Assembly: GCF_000380565.1 (NCBI RefSeq)
Contig: NZ_AQYJ01000025.1
Span: 310,001-374,000, forward strand
Source of the DNA: Microbulbifer variabilis ATCC 700307
Lineage (GTDB): Bacteria; Pseudomonadota; Gammaproteobacteria; Pseudomonadales; Cellvibrionaceae
Direction of reading: 5' to 3'
Length of the DNA: 64,000 nucleotides
Part shown: piece after piece, positions 27,798-37,344 of the stretch
How the letters are laid out: the number at the start of each line of letters is the position of its first letter
How positions within the stretch are numbered: the stretch's first letter is position 1
The notes under the pieces: model-generated
Database searches by the model: none
Told to the model about the DNA's origin: nothing
What the model saw: only the letters and a program-made list of their open reading frames with translations
Position numbers and translations under genes: made by a program

Positions 27798-28037
27798 ATA
27801 CAAGGTAACCCAATACTGAATCACGAATCAGAAGCTCAACGAAACAGAGAAATAACAATTAGTGATTCATTAGACCTGTCAATCGCCTCTCAGTGCGAAA
27901 AGTGTACAGAGCCTGAAAACCGGGTCCTCAATAAGTATTCAGACGGGATAAATTTATGTCTGTACAAACAGTATATTGAACCCAACTGCCAATCTATATT
28001 TAGTTGGAAAATTAAAGAGAGTCTGGGTCTCGCATAG
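27798..28037 (+). pseudogene. Start-less coding-like frame of unknown family
   Basis: Eighty open codons without ATG, GTG or TTG, ending at TAG 28035. The translation is protein-like, with LDLSIASQCEKCTEPENRVL and SDGINLCLYKQYIEPNCQSI containing a CxxC. It may be a decayed cassette gene. The rest of 27459-28451 shows no supportable gene. Confidence 0.25.
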
Positions 28038-28451
28038 GAGAATTATTTAGAAAAGAAAAATTCTGAGCTAATTTTTTAAATACAAACTCCAGAGTAAAAT
28101 CTGTACCGCAGATTATACGTAAAGAATCTAGAGTCTATCTTTATAAATATGACACTCTACCAACGTCCATATCCAAGTGGACATATTACAAAAGCCTCTT
28201 AGAATACACAACTCATGTTCGACAGGCCTATGGTTCAAGCCTGCGAGCCCGCCATTTACTTTAAATATTAATAAGTATGAAAGTATCGAACTTATCAAGC
28301 GCTCATATATCATAAAGCACTCTAAAACCTATAAAACCATCAGCCTGGAAAACTTAAAAATCACATCAATGAGTAGGAATTTTCAAAGTTATAAAATTTT
28401 TAAAATTAAAATCAAGACCAATTACAATCAGTAATTGGCCTGATAGTTAAC

Positions 28452-29936
28452 TTAGGCACTTTCACCTAAGGCACTCAAGACTTCACGAAAGCTGTTCAGC
28501 CCAGCTTCCATATTATCGATAATCTCTTCCGCCAATACATCAGGCTCGGGAAGGTTATCCAGGTCAGCAAGTGATTTATCTTTTAACCAAAAGATATCGA
28601 GACTAGTTTTATCGCGCGCCAAAATTTCTTTGTGGGTATATTTACGCCAGCGACCTTCAGGGTTGCGCTTTTTCGTCCATGTAGCCTTTCGCTCAAAGCG
28701 ATTGTCGGGATTGTAACAGTTAATAAAGTCCTGCAAATGCTCCAGGCGCATCGGCTTTTTCTTTAGCGTGTGATGTACATTAGTTCGATAATCATAGAAC
28801 CAGATCTCTTTAGTCCACGGGTCTTTCTGAGCAGGTTTATTATCAAAGAACAACACATTCGCCTTTACTCCGTTGGCGTAAAAGATACCCGTGGGTAAAC
28901 GCAAAATAGTGTGCAGATCGGTATTTTCCATCAGTCGCTTGCGAACCGTTTCACCCGCACCGCCTTCAAACAACACATTATCTGGCACCACCACTGCCGC
29001 GCGGCCGGTGGATTTGAGCATAGTGCGAATATGCTGCACAAAGTTAAGCTGCTTGTTTGAGGTCGTATCCCAAAAGTCCTGGCGATTGTAGGTCAGCTCG
29101 TCCTTCTCCTGCTCACCCTCTTCATTGGTAAATGTCATACTGCTCTTTTTACCGAACGGAGGATTGGCAAGCACCATATCAACGGTTTGAGTCGGTGGCG
29201 CTACAAGCGCATCATTGCCACTCACCGCACTGTCGCCATCGATTTCACCGATATTGTGCAGGAACATATTCATCAAACACAGACGGCGGGTATTGGCGAC
29301 GATCTCGTTACCGTGAAAAGTATCGTGTTTTAAAAATGCTTTTTGCTTTTTATTGAGTTTGTGGTGTTCGAGCAGATAGTCGTAAGCTGACAGGAAGAAA
29401 CCACCAGTGCCACAAGCTGGGTCAGCAATAGTTTGATTCGGCTCTGGCTGCATACATTCCACTATTGCCTGGATCAATGAACGTGGGGTGAAATATTGAC
29501 CCGCCCCGGACTTGGTGTCTTCGGCATTCTTCTCTAGCAGGCCTTCATAGATAGTACCCTTAGTATCGGCGCCCATCATTACCCAGTCGGTGTCATTGAC
29601 CATCTCGACTAATCGAGAGAGTTTGGCGGGGTCCTGAATTTTATTTTGTGCCTTAGTGAAGATCTGCCCCAACATGCCTTTCTTGCCACCGAGCTCACGA
29701 AGCAAAGTAACGTAATGCACCTCCAGCTCAGCCCCTTTTTTAGTACGCAGGCTTTTCCAGTTGTATTTGCTGGGTACACCCACATCACGATTGTATGGCG
29801 CCTTACTGTATTCATCCGCCATCTTTAGGAAGATTAAATAGGTAAGCTGCTCAAGATAATCCCCATAACCCACACCGTCATCGCGTAGAGTGGTACAGAA
29901 ACTCCAGACTTTGGAGACGATTGATTCGGCATTCAT
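28452..29936 (-). CDS. hsdM: Type I restriction-modification system, DNA methyltransferase subunit HsdM
   Basis: A 494-residue N6-adenine methyltransferase. The HsdM N-terminal helical domain is at about 5-140 (WSFCTTLRDDGVGYGDYLEQ). The SAM site is TIADPACGTGGFFLSAYDYL at about 175-195 and the catalytic motif IV is MVLANPPFGKKSS at about 245. The C-terminus carries the coiled-coil region that contacts HsdS. The ATG overlaps the hsdS stop (TAATG), so it is the last gene of the hsdR-hsdS-hsdM operon. It protects host DNA by methylating the bipartite recognition site. Confidence 0.95.
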   Translation of the reverse strand: MNAESIVSKVWSFCTTLRDDGVGYGDYLEQLTYLIFLKMADEYSKAPYNRDVGVPSKYNWKSLRTKKGAELEVHYVTLLRELGGKKGMLGQIFTKAQNKIQDPAKLSRLVEMVNDTDWVMMGADTKGTIYEGLLEKNAEDTKSGAGQYFTPRSLIQAIVECMQPEPNQTIADPACGTGGFFLSAYDYLLEHHKLNKKQKAFLKHDTFHGNEIVANTRRLCLMNMFLHNIGEIDGDSAVSGNDALVAPPTQTVDMVLANPPFGKKSSMTFTNEEGEQEKDELTYNRQDFWDTTSNKQLNFVQHIRTMLKSTGRAAVVVPDNVLFEGGAGETVRKRLMENTDLHTILRLPTGIFYANGVKANVLFFDNKPAQKDPWTKEIWFYDYRTNVHHTLKKKPMRLEHLQDFINCYNPDNRFERKATWTKKRNPEGRWRKYTHKEILARDKTSLDIFWLKDKSLADLDNLPEPDVLAEEIIDNMEAGLNSFREVLSALGESA

Positions 29937-31519
29937 TAGGTTTTTTCCTTGGACTTTGCATGGGGCTTTTTAGGCTTGGCTTTCTTAGCTGCAGCTTTAG
30001 CAGCCTTCGCAGCGGCTTCTATTTCAGCCTTTTCTTCGGCGATTCGTTTTAATAACTCTGAGGCAGGCTCATCCTTGGGGTCTTGCGGGACTAACAGACC
30101 GGAAAAAGCCTTTTTTAAGATGGATTGGCGAAGCATATTTGATTTATTCAATGCATCAGATATTTCAGCTTCATTTCGTGATAAAACTGATAACTGCAAA
30201 TCCAGAATACGAGAGATCTCGACCTGCTCATAAATCGAACAAAGAGGGAAATGGTATTTCTTAACACTATTGGCAGAAAGATTTGGCTGGGCAGATCCGT
30301 TGTCAAAACGTTGGAGCTGATTCTTTCCTAAGGGACTAATCAGATAGGTATAAATATACTTGGCCATACTCGAAAGCACTGGCCGTACTATCATTAATGA
30401 TGATGCAATAGCCCCCTCTTCATATGGGTGTACGAAAGCTGTTTTCCCGAAAGTTGCTCCTCTAAGACAATATACAAGATCCCCTTTTTCTATCTTGCCA
30501 CTACGCAAAGAAACGAATTTGTCACGTGTTATATAGTTCATTCTATCTGAAGACAGCGAACCATCCGGTTCAATATGACCAGTATTAATCCATGGTAACC
30601 CCTTATTGACATATTCCGAGCGATTGGGATAGTTCTTTCCTCGGTCACCATTTTCAAAATAACATATAGAATCAAAATTAACCCAAGACCAGCCTTTTGG
30701 TAGTTCAACTAACCCATCAAGCTCTCCCCCCCCCAAATGAGTTAAAGCACTCGTCGAGCGGGGCTTTGTGGGCCTTCCTTCTCGAGAATCACTCTTGCTC
30801 CATGATTCAACTGCACTTTTCCAATCTTCCAGCCGCTGCTGATAACGCTCTTCGCGCTCATACTGAATACGAGCCAATAATTCATCGGCAGATTCCAACT
30901 TATCAGCATTGTCTTTACGCCATTGCTCGGTGAGCCTTCCTTCAAAGGCATGTTTTAACAGTGACTGGCGGTAGACCTTGAGTTGTTCACGGGCGGTTTT
31001 TAGGCTTTCGATACCGTTATCTAGCTCGGAGAAAAGCTCCTCGAGCTTATCAATGATGCGCCGCTGTTCGAATAAGGGTGGGACCCCAAACCGTAATCCT
31101 TCAATATACTGTTTATTTATTGCAGAAAATGTTGATCCTGTTCCATCCTGAGAGATTACGCGCTCTATACTCCGCAATAGATAGAAAACAAATTTTGTAT
31201 CAACTCCCCCAAGTGGTGAAAAGGCGGCTAAACCCCGCCCAATACAACATTTAAATTCATTGATATTTGTAGGACCTACCGGCGCTCTAACCGACATTAA
31301 AACAGAATTAGCATCAGCTATTTTGTTCGGAGCAGAGCAGTACTTGGCAATTTCAGGATGAACTTCACCAAATTCGGCTTTACCCTGGAAAAATGGTATT
31401 CCTTTTCCTGTAGTATTGTAGGTATCAGAGGACGGGGACTGCCCCATAACCAATTTACACAAATCCAGTATTGATGCTCTTTCCCACCCACTAGGCAGGT
31501 CTCCTTTTATATTAATCAT
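29936..31519 (-). CDS. hsdS: Type I restriction-modification system, specificity subunit HsdS
   Basis: A 527-residue HsdS with two target-recognition domains. TRD1 starts at LPSGWERASILDLCKLVMGQ and ends near FGVPPLFEQRRIIDKLEELF. TRD2 starts at LPKGWSWVNFDSICYFENGD and ends near YHFPLCSIYEQVEISRILD. Each TRD is followed by a long helix that sets the spacer length. The C-terminus is an Ala/Lys-rich tail (AAAKAAKAAAKKAKPKKPHA). The two TRDs define a bipartite sequence that cannot be predicted here. The stop overlaps the hsdM start. Confidence 0.93.
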   Translation of the reverse strand: MINIKGDLPSGWERASILDLCKLVMGQSPSSDTYNTTGKGIPFFQGKAEFGEVHPEIAKYCSAPNKIADANSVLMSVRAPVGPTNINEFKCCIGRGLAAFSPLGGVDTKFVFYLLRSIERVISQDGTGSTFSAINKQYIEGLRFGVPPLFEQRRIIDKLEELFSELDNGIESLKTAREQLKVYRQSLLKHAFEGRLTEQWRKDNADKLESADELLARIQYEREERYQQRLEDWKSAVESWSKSDSREGRPTKPRSTSALTHLGGGELDGLVELPKGWSWVNFDSICYFENGDRGKNYPNRSEYVNKGLPWINTGHIEPDGSLSSDRMNYITRDKFVSLRSGKIEKGDLVYCLRGATFGKTAFVHPYEEGAIASSLMIVRPVLSSMAKYIYTYLISPLGKNQLQRFDNGSAQPNLSANSVKKYHFPLCSIYEQVEISRILDLQLSVLSRNEAEISDALNKSNMLRQSILKKAFSGLLVPQDPKDEPASELLKRIAEEKAEIEAAAKAAKAAAKKAKPKKPHAKSKEKT

Positions 31520-31546
31520 TTCATTCCAAAAATCAGAAGAGCAGGT

Positions 31547-34372
31547 TTAAGCAACCAACTCTTCATTTAATTCATTAATCAGCTGATCCATATCAGCCCC
31601 AAACAATTGATACATTTTTCCTAGGCCACCCCGCGCATCAAAAGGCGCCATCTCCAAGTCATCCCGCTCAAAATGGAAAGAGCTAATAATATGATCGCGT
31701 ATCATCTGCAGCCACTGCATTTGCTCTTCATTAAATTTATCCCCACCACCGGCGTGGGTTTTCATTATCCAGTTCTGGAAGTTTTTACGCACCGAGGCAT
31801 AATAGGTAGAAAGCTGCCCATCAATGCCACACACACGCCGGATTAATGCCACCAGAGCCGTTAACTCATTAATAGGCTGCTGCCCCTGGTAGTTTTCCAA
31901 CTGTCCATAAGCCTGCCATATTCTCAGCGGCGCGAGCTGGGGTTTATCGGCTTTCAGTTTTTTCATTACCTCACTGATCATCTCGAAGGTCAACTCGCGG
32001 CGGCGGTGCGGCTGATCAAAGAATATTTCTAGCGCATCAATTTCATTTTTATTATTTTGCAGATATTGTGAAAATTCTTTCGCCACATCCTGCGCTTTAT
32101 CGATCGACTCTTTATCCCACTCTGCCCTTATGATCTCATCGAGGTTTTCATGATCAATCTTCTGATCTTTTTCCCGGCGGATATTGTCAATTAACTCCAC
32201 CAAGTCACCGTTAAATACATTAGCAGCCTGGCTCACCAGCTCGGCCTGCGCCTCATTGCGCTTGTCATCACCAGGATTAGTGCCTGGCGGCTGACCGGCT
32301 AGTTCACAGGCCCTATCCTCTACCTTGTCTGCATCGATGGCTGAGAACAGGTCGCTGACTATTTGTGTTAACCTCTTACCGCCAGATTCCTTTTCAATAC
32401 GGATTTTATCCTCTTCATCCAGCTGCTTGTCCAACCTTGCTAGCCTACCTGCCAGCGAGCTCACCGTATCGGTATCACTCGCTCCCATCATCACACCCAT
32501 GGCTAAATCTTTGAGGGGTATGGAAGGTTTCGTAATTAGTGGCGAGCTGGCAGTTTTAAGAGACTTGGTGACACCGATAGCATCAACAATGACATAGTGA
32601 GTCTTTGCGCTTTTTGCTGATGGAGTTACCTTTTTAAGGTCATCATAATCTTGCGTTCGAGTACCACGACCTTTCATTTGCTCGAAATAGTTACGGCTTT
32701 TAACATCCCGCATAAATACCAAGCACTCCAGCGACTTCACATCGGTGCCGGTGGCGATCATGTCAACTGTTACAGCGATACGTGGGTTATAGTCATTTCT
32801 AAACTGCGAGAGTACTGATTTTGGATCTTCTCCAGCCTCGATGACATTCCCTTCCTTGTCTTTTCGATCTTTAGCCACTTTATAAGTGACCTTTTTGCAA
32901 AAGGCGTTACCTTCAGCAAACTCTTCACGGACCGTCTGAATAATGTCATCGGCGTGACTATCGGACTTAGCAAAGATAAGAGTCTTGGGAACCTCTTTTC
33001 GGCCTGGAAAGATCTCAGACAAACTCATTTTAAAGGACTTAATGACAGTTCGAATTTGATCGGGATTTACGATATCTCGATCTAGCTGCTTGCCTGAGTA
33101 GGCCTCATCCTCATCCTGCTGTTCCCAACGGCGCTTGCGAGTTACCTTTTCACGACGCTCAATTTGCTGCTTTGCCTTTAAAACCTCACCATCCTTGGTG
33201 ATTTTAGTTTCGATGGTGAAGACTTCATTACCAACATTAACACCATCTGAAACAGCCTTTTCATGGTCATAGTTACTGACTACGTTCTTTTTGAAAAAAC
33301 CATAAGTGCGATTATCTGGCGTAGCAGTCAAACCAATTAAATAAGCATCAAAATAATCCAGCACTTGCTGCCACAGGTTGTAAATAGAGCGATGGCACTC
33401 ATCAATAAAAATGAAGTCGAAAAACTCTAGCGGTACTTTGGGGTTATAAGCAACGGGAACGGGCTCTTTGGGTTTGATCAACTGTTCAGCGGGGTTAGTT
33501 TCCTCAATCCCCTCGTCCAATTCTTCATCTTTGAGAATGGAGTACATTCGCTGAATAGTACTAATGCAAACCTCCGCATCTTTTGGCACATAGCGCGACT
33601 TTAGCCGCTGCACCGTATAGAGCTCAGTAAATTTCCGAGTATCATCACTGGGTGTATAATTGAGCATTTCCTGCTCAGCCTGCTCGCCCAGGTTTTTAGT
33701 ATCTACTAAAAACAGAATGCGCTTACCCTTGGCATGTTTAAGAATCCGGTACATTGCCGTAATGGCGGTATAGGTTTTACCGGCACCGGTTGCCATTTGA
33801 ATCAAGGCGCGAGGGCGATCATCTTTAAGTGACTGCTCCAGGTTGGTGATTGCGATTTCCTGACAGTCTCGCAGGCCTAATTCGTGAGCAGGCAACTTTT
33901 GAGGATTAAGTGGTGGAATGTCCTGTAGGCGCTGACGTAAAGAATTACCCTGTTCCAGCCATTCCCGCATGGTTTCCGGGCGGTGAAATCTGTACACCTC
34001 TCTCGAACGAGGCTTAGGGTCGCGCCCATCAGTAAATCGAGTAATAATACCCGTGCTCTCATAGAGAAACGGCAAAGGCTCTTTATTTTTCACCCATTTC
34101 AGTGTGGCATTCGCATAACCTTCGGTTTGAGATTCTACTTCGGTTATTTTTTGCCCAGCTTCTTCTCTCTTTGCCTCAATAACACCTACCGCTCTCTTAT
34201 CAACAAATAGCACATAGTCTGCGGGCCCAGCATCTGTTTGATACTCCCTTACTGCCTGCCCCTCACCTTCCCCAAAATTGATTTTCTTATTGCTCTGCAC
34301 AACCCAGCCCGCAGTCTCGAGCATTTGATCGATTTTGTCGCGAGCAATTTGCTCTGGATTTTGGTTAACCAT
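31547..34372 (-). CDS. hsdR: Type I restriction-modification system, endonuclease/translocase subunit HsdR
   Basis: A 941-residue motor-nuclease. The N-terminal PD-(D/E)XK nuclease is at about 45-70 (GPADYVLFVDKRAVGVIEAK). Helicase motifs: Walker A ALIQMATGAGKTYTAITAMY at about 185, Walker B FDFIFIDECHRS at about 315, LIGLTATP, and motif VI-like RNYFEQMKGRGTRTQDYDD. The C-terminal domain resembles EcoEI-type HsdR. It translocates and cleaves unmodified DNA. First gene of the operon; a class 1 module lead with a TATACT box lies about 370 nt upstream. Confidence 0.94.
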   Translation of the reverse strand: MVNQNPEQIARDKIDQMLETAGWVVQSNKKINFGEGEGQAVREYQTDAGPADYVLFVDKRAVGVIEAKREEAGQKITEVESQTEGYANATLKWVKNKEPLPFLYESTGIITRFTDGRDPKPRSREVYRFHRPETMREWLEQGNSLRQRLQDIPPLNPQKLPAHELGLRDCQEIAITNLEQSLKDDRPRALIQMATGAGKTYTAITAMYRILKHAKGKRILFLVDTKNLGEQAEQEMLNYTPSDDTRKFTELYTVQRLKSRYVPKDAEVCISTIQRMYSILKDEELDEGIEETNPAEQLIKPKEPVPVAYNPKVPLEFFDFIFIDECHRSIYNLWQQVLDYFDAYLIGLTATPDNRTYGFFKKNVVSNYDHEKAVSDGVNVGNEVFTIETKITKDGEVLKAKQQIERREKVTRKRRWEQQDEDEAYSGKQLDRDIVNPDQIRTVIKSFKMSLSEIFPGRKEVPKTLIFAKSDSHADDIIQTVREEFAEGNAFCKKVTYKVAKDRKDKEGNVIEAGEDPKSVLSQFRNDYNPRIAVTVDMIATGTDVKSLECLVFMRDVKSRNYFEQMKGRGTRTQDYDDLKKVTPSAKSAKTHYVIVDAIGVTKSLKTASSPLITKPSIPLKDLAMGVMMGASDTDTVSSLAGRLARLDKQLDEEDKIRIEKESGGKRLTQIVSDLFSAIDADKVEDRACELAGQPPGTNPGDDKRNEAQAELVSQAANVFNGDLVELIDNIRREKDQKIDHENLDEIIRAEWDKESIDKAQDVAKEFSQYLQNNKNEIDALEIFFDQPHRRRELTFEMISEVMKKLKADKPQLAPLRIWQAYGQLENYQGQQPINELTALVALIRRVCGIDGQLSTYYASVRKNFQNWIMKTHAGGGDKFNEEQMQWLQMIRDHIISSFHFERDDLEMAPFDARGGLGKMYQLFGADMDQLINELNEELVA

Positions 34373-34716
34373 GGCTATCCCTACTTCCTATTGGCTATCA
34401 TAAAAGGTGCACACATCGTCATTTATTTGTTAGCTTTTCTCGCTTAAACAGCCATCAATAAATGTATTCGATCGCCCCTTATTCCACTTATAATCCCTAT
34501 CGACTTGCTCGCACATTTCCCCAACAAGCAAATCCACTGCAAACTATCATGCCCACTATTAAAGAGCTCTGCGATAACATCATAAATCTGGCATTAAACA
34601 ATCGACTCTGCATCCAGACATAACTCATAAGCGCTCACTTGCACCACATTTCATCAAACCCTAACCTCCGGAAAGATGACTATTGACAAAATATATTTTT
34701 GACGATAGGCGACAGT
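34373..34716. other. hsdR upstream region
   Basis: A 344-nt AT-rich interval between the hsdR start and module B. It should contain the 5' leader and possibly a second promoter of the hsd operon. A 24-codon frame at 34549 (MPTIKELCDNIINLALN) is too short to support. Confidence 0.45.
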
Positions 34717-35240
34717 GGCTACCATGGGCATCCATCAAATAAAAGTATAAACCGCCAAGACTATGGACTGAAGAGGAGGGGTAAACAAAACACCTTAAAA
34801 CCCGCTAGCTTAGCTCATATAGACACCATAAGGTGAGGTATATGGAATCAGATCAGATCAGATCGGCCATCCAAGCACTTGGAGCTTAGTTTCCATTTCA
34901 CCTTCCAGTGCGCCTACTACCCAACCCAATCAACCAACAAGTATCACTAACAAAGTTGCCCCATCAGGAATACTCACCCGCAACGTGAGCATCAGTAGGT
35001 AACAAGCCTGATAACCCTAGTGTACCGAGCCGACGAAAACCAAAGAATTAGAACAAATGCTTAAATCACGACACAGAAAATGAATGGCAATCAAGTAAAA
35101 ATAGCCACCCACGCCCCAAATCCCACTCCACCTAATATGGGAAGGTTTAAGTACGCATGAAAAGAGAACAAAAAGTAAGCAATGGAGAGGATTAAGAGCA
35201 GATTCTCGATGTAAGGAAACCCAACAGAGCTCCCTTTTAC
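34717..35240 (+). repeat. csrA module B (class 1 lead, decayed csrA)
   Basis: The lead matches the class 1 consensus closely: CATCAAATAAAAGTATAAAC, then CCAAGACTATGGACTGAAGA and AACAAAACACC. On the minus strand it offers TATACT (34749-34744) pointing to hsdR. An ATCAG triplication lies at 34847-34864. The middle block and AGGAAT box are recognisable before the csrA remnant. The tail CCCAACAGAGCTCCC matches modules G and H. Confidence 0.7.
35009..35190 (+). pseudogene. csrA pseudogene, module B
   Basis: Aligns with the intact csrA from CCTGATAACCCTAGTGTACC to GAACAAAAAGTAAGCAATGG. The start is lost (ATGTTG is now CTGATA) and several frames are closed by stops. Identifiable parts are GAAAACCAAAGAATTAGAAC and GGCAATCAAGTAAAAATAGC. 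Confidence 0.6.
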
Positions 35241-35313
35241 ATATTCTAATCTTTAAAATAGACAGAGGGATACGCTAAGCTTCGAACCTTTCGCTAAGCC
35301 CGTAATCAGACTT

Positions 35314-35383
35314 GATCAACTTTGTACATTTTTTGTGCAAAAATGGCAGCGCAGCATTGCATAAAAAGTGTGCAAAGTTAGGC
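35314..35383 (-). repeat. attC-like imperfect hairpin downstream of the coiled-coil gene
   Basis: Read on the minus strand, the element begins with GCCTAAC (fits the attC R'' box RYYYAAC) and ends with GTTGATC (6 of 7 positions of GTTRRRY). The inner arms AACTTTGCACA and TGTACAAAGTT pair over 10 of 11 bp. It begins about 20 nt after the stop codon of the gene at 35402, as expected for a cassette 3' end. The decisive test is folding plus comparison with attC models. Confidence 0.45.
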
Positions 35384-35401
35384 GTCGACTACATTGCCTG
35401 A

Positions 35402-35707
35402 TTAGGATTTCTTTCCAAGACCTGGTGACCCACCCTGAACAAAATGTATGGTTTTACTACGTATTTTAGAAATGCTGTGTATACGTTCTTTCTCCCGTTC
35501 AATTCTCCTATTAACAGATTTCATTGCTTTTTTCATCTCCGCATTTTTTGCTTTTCTTTCTTCCTGTATTATTTTTTTAATCTTTTTCTTTTCTAAACGC
35601 TCTTTTTTCTGAATCGGCTTCAATTCTACTTTGGCATTTTCTAATTCAAGTTCAGCTTTCTTCAGCATTGCCAGCAGAATTTCTTCTTCATAACTATTCA
35701 AACTCAA
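35402..35707 (-). CDS. Small highly charged coiled-coil protein
   Basis: A 101-residue protein, nearly all charged helix: EEEILLAMLKKAELELENAK, KERLEKKKIKKIIQEERKAK and VNRRIEREKERIHSISKIRS. No membrane segment or catalytic motif. Function unknown. It is a single-gene cargo between modules B and C, with an attC-like hairpin at its 3' end. Confidence 0.5.
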   Translation of the reverse strand: MSLNSYEEEILLAMLKKAELELENAKVELKPIQKKERLEKKKIKKIIQEERKAKNAEMKKAMKSVNRRIEREKERIHSISKIRSKTIHFVQGGSPGLGKKS

Positions 35708-35814
35708 TATGCGTGTTGACTCCCTCAGCCCATGAGTCGCGACGGATAACGAGGCTATTTTTTTCTTAAATTATCGCCTTCTCCACTCATGAATGAACCC
35801 TAACAGTAAATTAT

Positions 35815-36345
35815 ATAACAATATCTATATCACGGTTCTTTACAATATTAAAGCTCATCAGCCCCATGATAAAAAAACATACAGATAATCAAGAAGGTAC
35901 CACTAACTGGCAGAGCTATTAAAAAAATATAGATCAAAGTCTATAAAACACTGCACTTCCCAGGAGCAATTCTGGACACACACGAGACAGAATAGCTAGC
36001 AGAGTAACAGCAGCCAGAAGGGAGAGTTGGTATTGAAGTATTTAAATTCAACATGTCACAGTAATGCTCCAGTTTAGTAAGACTAGCCCTACACTTCCCT
36101 ATTCTGATCCACCACGGCTGCCCCCCATCCACAAAGCATCACTGACCAAACTCCACTCCAAGAATTACCTGCCCACGGCATATGAGTCCGCAAGAGAATA
36201 CAATTTGAAACAAATATCTTAGTCATTAAATGGAAGTGAAGAGGAATTAAATAAGGACAGTTATCCTCACCCACGAAGAGATTCACAAGAGTATTGGAAA
36301 CGTACTAACAATAGTCAATAAAGACTCTGAGGGCAGGCTCTTCAA
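35815..36345 (+). repeat. csrA module C (class 2 lead, heavily decayed)
   Basis: The lead contains ATATCTATATCACGGTTC and AAAGCTCATCAGCCCCATGA, matching class 2. It continues into a segment (35883-35938, ATCAAGAAGGTACC) shared with modules I and K. The middle block (CTTCCCTATTCTGATCCACC) begins near 36092. The csrA part survives only as fragments at about 36205-36320 (GTCATTAAATGGAAGTGAAG, GAAGAGATTCACAAGAGTAT). Confidence 0.55.
36205..36320 (+). pseudogene. csrA remnant, module C
   Basis: Only short stretches still align with csrA, and the intervening third is deleted. It is recognised mainly from position behind the middle block and from the CACGAAGAGATTCACA remnant of the HREEIYVRI codons. 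Confidence 0.4.
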
Positions 36346-36431
36346 AGAAGAGGACAACCGGTACTCTCTCTGTAGCAGCTGAACTTTATTAGACGTCATA
36401 TCGCACAAGTCTTGATTAGCACACTATCGAG

Positions 36432-36450
36432 CCAATCACCCAGCGATTGG
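36432..36450 (-). terminator. Hairpin after the GIY-YIG gene
   Basis: CCAATC-N7-GATTGG lies about 25 nt past the stop of the gene at 36475. No U-tract, so a weak terminator candidate. Confidence 0.3.
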
Positions 36451-36474
36451 TATCAAGTCCAGTATATTGGCAAT

Positions 36475-37311
36475 CTAAGTTTCAGTTGCTTCAAGTTCTT
36501 TTAGTTGTACACCATTTGAATTTCTCCAACAAGTTAGACCATTAGAGTTACCCCCCCTAACAATACTACCTGCTGTACTCGGTGAGCCAAATTCTATGTC
36601 TTTGGTGAATATCAGATGGTCACCCCGCTCTTGCAAAAGACCCTTATCGAGAAGCTGCTCTCGTTTATCTCTCATTCGCGTTGCGGAAGGCCGATGCTCC
36701 AATACTGCCTGAGAACCTTCAAAAACTATAAACCCATTTGCTGTTCTTTTCCCTGTAGCCATTACCCCCCTAATCCTGCAATAAAGGAGTTCTTTAGTTT
36801 CACTTGTTTGATCTATTTTTTCGTTAAAATCAGAAATCCCAAGAACAGGTAATAACTGAAGACACTTTTGTAAAAATACATCCATTTCTGCTGCATCTGA
36901 CTCGGGGAGTTTGGCACCGCTACTAGCCGAATTCACAACAATAGCAGAGCTATTGTCATTTGCTTTTCCAATGAACACCCCCTCCAAGTAACGAATATGA
37001 GCTTTTGTAAGGTTTTCATCTTTTGAAACAAAAACAGTTACCGAATTCCAGAAGTCTCTTGAAGAATGCCCTTTTAGCCGACTTGCAACATTCTCGGCCT
37101 CTCCAATATAGATGGCTCTGTCTCCACTCTTAGGATCAACGCCTGTGAGGAAATAAACCCCCGGGCTTGCCAGCTCGTCGCGCTTTAGCAGCTCAGATAT
37201 TTCGGTTCGTGGAGCAGCTATAGCCTTCCCAGACCAATTGGAAAGCTCCGCAGTTCGCAGACCGTTAGGATTTCCATGAACAAGAAATAGCTTTATTGTT
37301 GTCGCTTGCAA
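36475..37311 (-). CDS. GIY-YIG nuclease-domain protein with C-terminal DUF4357
   Basis: A 278-residue protein starting at TTG 37311, with GGGGG 8 nt upstream. The GIY-YIG fold is at about residues 48-130 (SPGVYFLTG, RAIYIGEAENVASRLKGH, FWNSVTVFVSKDENLTKAHI with an E in RYLEGVFI). The C-terminal DUF4357 region is EFGSPSTAGSIVRGGNSNGL followed by WRNSNGVQLKEL. Such proteins are common companions of restriction systems. Here it sits two modules away from hsdRSM. DNA cleavage is likely but unproven. It is a single-gene cargo of module D, 60 nt from the module's TATACT box. Confidence 0.8.
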   Translation of the reverse strand: MQATTIKLFLVHGNPNGLRTAELSNWSGKAIAAPRTEISELLKRDELASPGVYFLTGVDPKSGDRAIYIGEAENVASRLKGHSSRDFWNSVTVFVSKDENLTKAHIRYLEGVFIGKANDNSSAIVVNSASSGAKLPESDAAEMDVFLQKCLQLLPVLGISDFNEKIDQTSETKELLYCRIRGVMATGKRTANGFIVFEGSQAVLEHRPSATRMRDKREQLLDKGLLQERGDHLIFTKDIEFGSPSTAGSIVRGGNSNGLTCWRNSNGVQLKELEATET

Positions 37312-37344
37312 TGAAGCCCCCTTTGAAATTTAACATCGTGATAT

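Noticed and set aside
28177-28260. A stretch with GTTCGA and GGTTCAAGCCTG followed by CCCGCCA, resembling the T arm and 3' end of a tRNA
   Set aside because: The T-arm loop would be 11 nt and no acceptor, D or anticodon arms can be formed upstream, so no tRNA or attachment site can be supported.
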